Source of the DNA: Lentimicrobium saccharophilum
GTDB taxonomy: Bacteria > Bacteroidota > Bacteroidia > Bacteroidales > Lentimicrobiaceae
Length of the DNA stretch: 64,000 nucleotides
Reading direction: 5' to 3'
Assembly: GCF_001192835.1 (NCBI RefSeq)
Contig: NZ_DF968182.1
Location: 124,001-188,000 of the forward strand
Below the pieces are notes generated by a model. It searched no databases and was not told the origin of the DNA. It saw only the letters and a program-made list of their open reading frames with translations. A program made the position numbers and the translations under genes. Every line of letters begins with the position of its first letter. Positions within the stretch are counted from its first letter, which is position 1. Positions 62,882-64,000 of this stretch are shown here, piece by piece.

Positions 62882-64000
62882 ATGAAGGCAGCTGCAAAAC
62901 ATTTGTTCTTTTACTTTCTCATAATCATCCTGATGAGTAGTTGTAATAATCCGAAACCATTGGAAGTTGAAATTTTTGAGACATCGGCAAACGGAAATCA
63001 ACTCACCAGATTGACTGAATTCCCGGATTCTGAGATAAAAGCGGAAATTTCCATATTGCCTGAGCAGGAATTTCAGTCAATCGTGGGTTTCGGGGGTTCC
63101 TTTACCGAAGCTTCTGCCCACTTGCTCAACCGGGTAAGCAAGGAAAACCGGAACAGAGTCCTGGAAGCCTATTTTGGTGAATCCGGGGCCCGCTATTCCC
63201 TCACGCGCACCCACATGAACTCCTGCGATTTTTCACTGGGCAACTACTCTTATGCCCCTGTGGATGGAGATATGGAACTGCTTCATTTTTCCGTAAAGGA
63301 AGATATGGATGACATCATTCCCATGATCAAAGATGCCCAGGCCATTTCGAAGGAGGGTTTTAATATTATCTCGTCTCCCTGGACCGCGCCGCCCTGGATG
63401 AAAGACAACAAGGACTGGCGCGGCGGAAAACTGTTGCCGGAATATTATAACACCTGGGCGTTGTTCTTTTCAAAATATCTGGACGCTTATCGAGCTGAAG
63501 ACATAGATATATGGGGAGTTACGGTTGAAAACGAACCATTGGGCAACGACAGCAACTGGGAAAGCATGCACTACACGCCTCATGAAATGACGGAATTTGT
63601 TAAAAATCATCTGGGACCAAGATTGAAATCTGAGGGGCGTAATGTAAAAATTCTGGGATTTGACCAGAATCGTGATGAACAGTTAAAAATTTGGGTGGAT
63701 GTTATGTTCGGTGACGAAATTGCCGGGGATTATTTCGATGGAACTGCAGTGCACTGGTATGCCAGCACCTTTGAGTATTTCCCCGAAGCTTTGCAGTATG
63801 TTGTAAATAAAGCTCCCGGTAAGCATTTGATTAACACGGAAGCCTGCGTTGATGCACAGGTGCCGAGGTGGAAAGATGATGCCTGGTACTGGTCGGAGGA
63901 AGCCACCGACTGGGGTTGGACCTGGGCCCCCGAAGACCAGAAATACCTGCACCCGAAATATGTTCCTGTATACCGGTACGCACGCGATATCATCGGATGC
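62882..64000 (+). CDS. GH30 glucosidase-like lipoprotein, 3' end beyond window
   Basis: 373 codons are seen from ATG 62882, open to the last base. Lipobox LMSSC (Cys21). The GH30 barrel starts FQSIVGFGGSFTEASAHLL; acid/base Glu218 is in WGVTVENEP and nucleophile Glu320 in HLINTEACVDA. Bacterial GH30_3 enzymes cleave beta-1,6-glucan bonds, others are glucosylceramidases; with GH16 and GH17 next to it the beta-1,6 side chain of laminarin is a likely target, but the subfamily cannot be told without the C-terminus. It lies 15 bp after the GH17 gene. It was missed by simple frame calls only because it has no stop in the window. Confidence 0.9.
   Translation, partial: MKAAAKHLFFYFLIIILMSSCNNPKPLEVEIFETSANGNQLTRLTEFPDSEIKAEISILPEQEFQSIVGFGGSFTEASAHLLNRVSKENRNRVLEAYFGESGARYSLTRTHMNSCDFSLGNYSYAPVDGDMELLHFSVKEDMDDIIPMIKDAQAISKEGFNIISSPWTAPPWMKDNKDWRGGKLLPEYYNTWALFFSKYLDAYRAEDIDIWGVTVENEPLGNDSNWESMHYTPHEMTEFVKNHLGPRLKSEGRNVKILGFDQNRDEQLKIWVDVMFGDEIAGDYFDGTAVHWYASTFEYFPEALQYVVNKAPGKHLINTEACVDAQVPRWKDDAWYWSEEATDWGWTWAPEDQKYLHPKYVPVYRYARDIIGC

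Overview
The window looks like a chromosomal piece of a Bacteroidota (Bacteroidetes) bacterium, probably of the Bacteroidales/Marinilabiliales type. The evidence is promoter boxes of the form TTG-N18..20-TAnnTTTG ahead of several genes, type IX secretion sorting domains (ISAYPNP..., VAISPNP...) on secreted proteins, lipoproteins with acidic residues after the lipobox Cys, LytS/LytTR signalling, a SMUG2-like glycosylase and a beta-glucan degradation operon. Coding density is moderate and several intergenic stretches exceed 500 bp and are full of short dyad repeats. I saw no rRNA, tRNA or CRISPR array.

Layout. 1-5964 (minus): a tripartite MacAB-TolC-like export operon (TolC, HlyD-type adaptor, ABC ATPase, FtsX/MacB permease) followed by a LytS-type histidine kinase and the start of its response regulator. 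6-16.6 kb: two paralogous outer-membrane barrel proteins, a DUF1801 protein, a lipoprotein and a T9SS-exported protein, separated by two roughly 2.2 kb non-coding repeat blocks (7.9-10.1 and 13.5-15.8 kb) that share long degenerate copies of each other. 16.7-27.1 kb: an accessory island with a 22-bp tandem array, an intact IS4-like element, a membrane protein, RhuM, a single-domain PD-(D/E)XK nuclease with two decayed relatives close by, an NYN-domain RNase, a SWIM zinc-finger protein, HicBA and a MITE-like palindrome. 27.2-50 kb: mostly household and general genes: metK behind a structured leader, ppc, a phospholipase C-like protein with a zinc-ribbon partner, a SEC-C protein, a uracil-DNA glycosylase, a dihaem peroxidase, an acyl-ACP thioesterase, a large BNR-repeat protein, a T9SS protein, UspA and a YgiQ-like radical SAM protein, then an IS1595 element whose transposase carries an amber stop.

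50.8-64.0 kb: a tightly packed plus-strand operon for beta-1,3(/1,6)-glucan (laminarin-like) use. It encodes a clan GH-A glycosidase fused to a barrel-like C-terminus, a carbohydrate-binding lipoprotein, a GH16 lipoprotein, a cytoplasmic GH94/GH149/GH161-like phosphorylase, a GPH-family sugar symporter, a GH17 lipoprotein and the start of a GH30 lipoprotein that runs off the window. The logic is surface and periplasmic cutting of the glucan, symport of oligosaccharides across the inner membrane, and phosphorolysis to glucose 1-phosphate. No SusC/SusD pair is present in the window.

The parts most worth a second look are the nuclease unit with its decayed and internally deleted relatives, the metK leader RNA candidate, the glycosidase-barrel fusion, and a hairpin cassette that is present in two and precisely absent from a third copy of an interspersed repeat.
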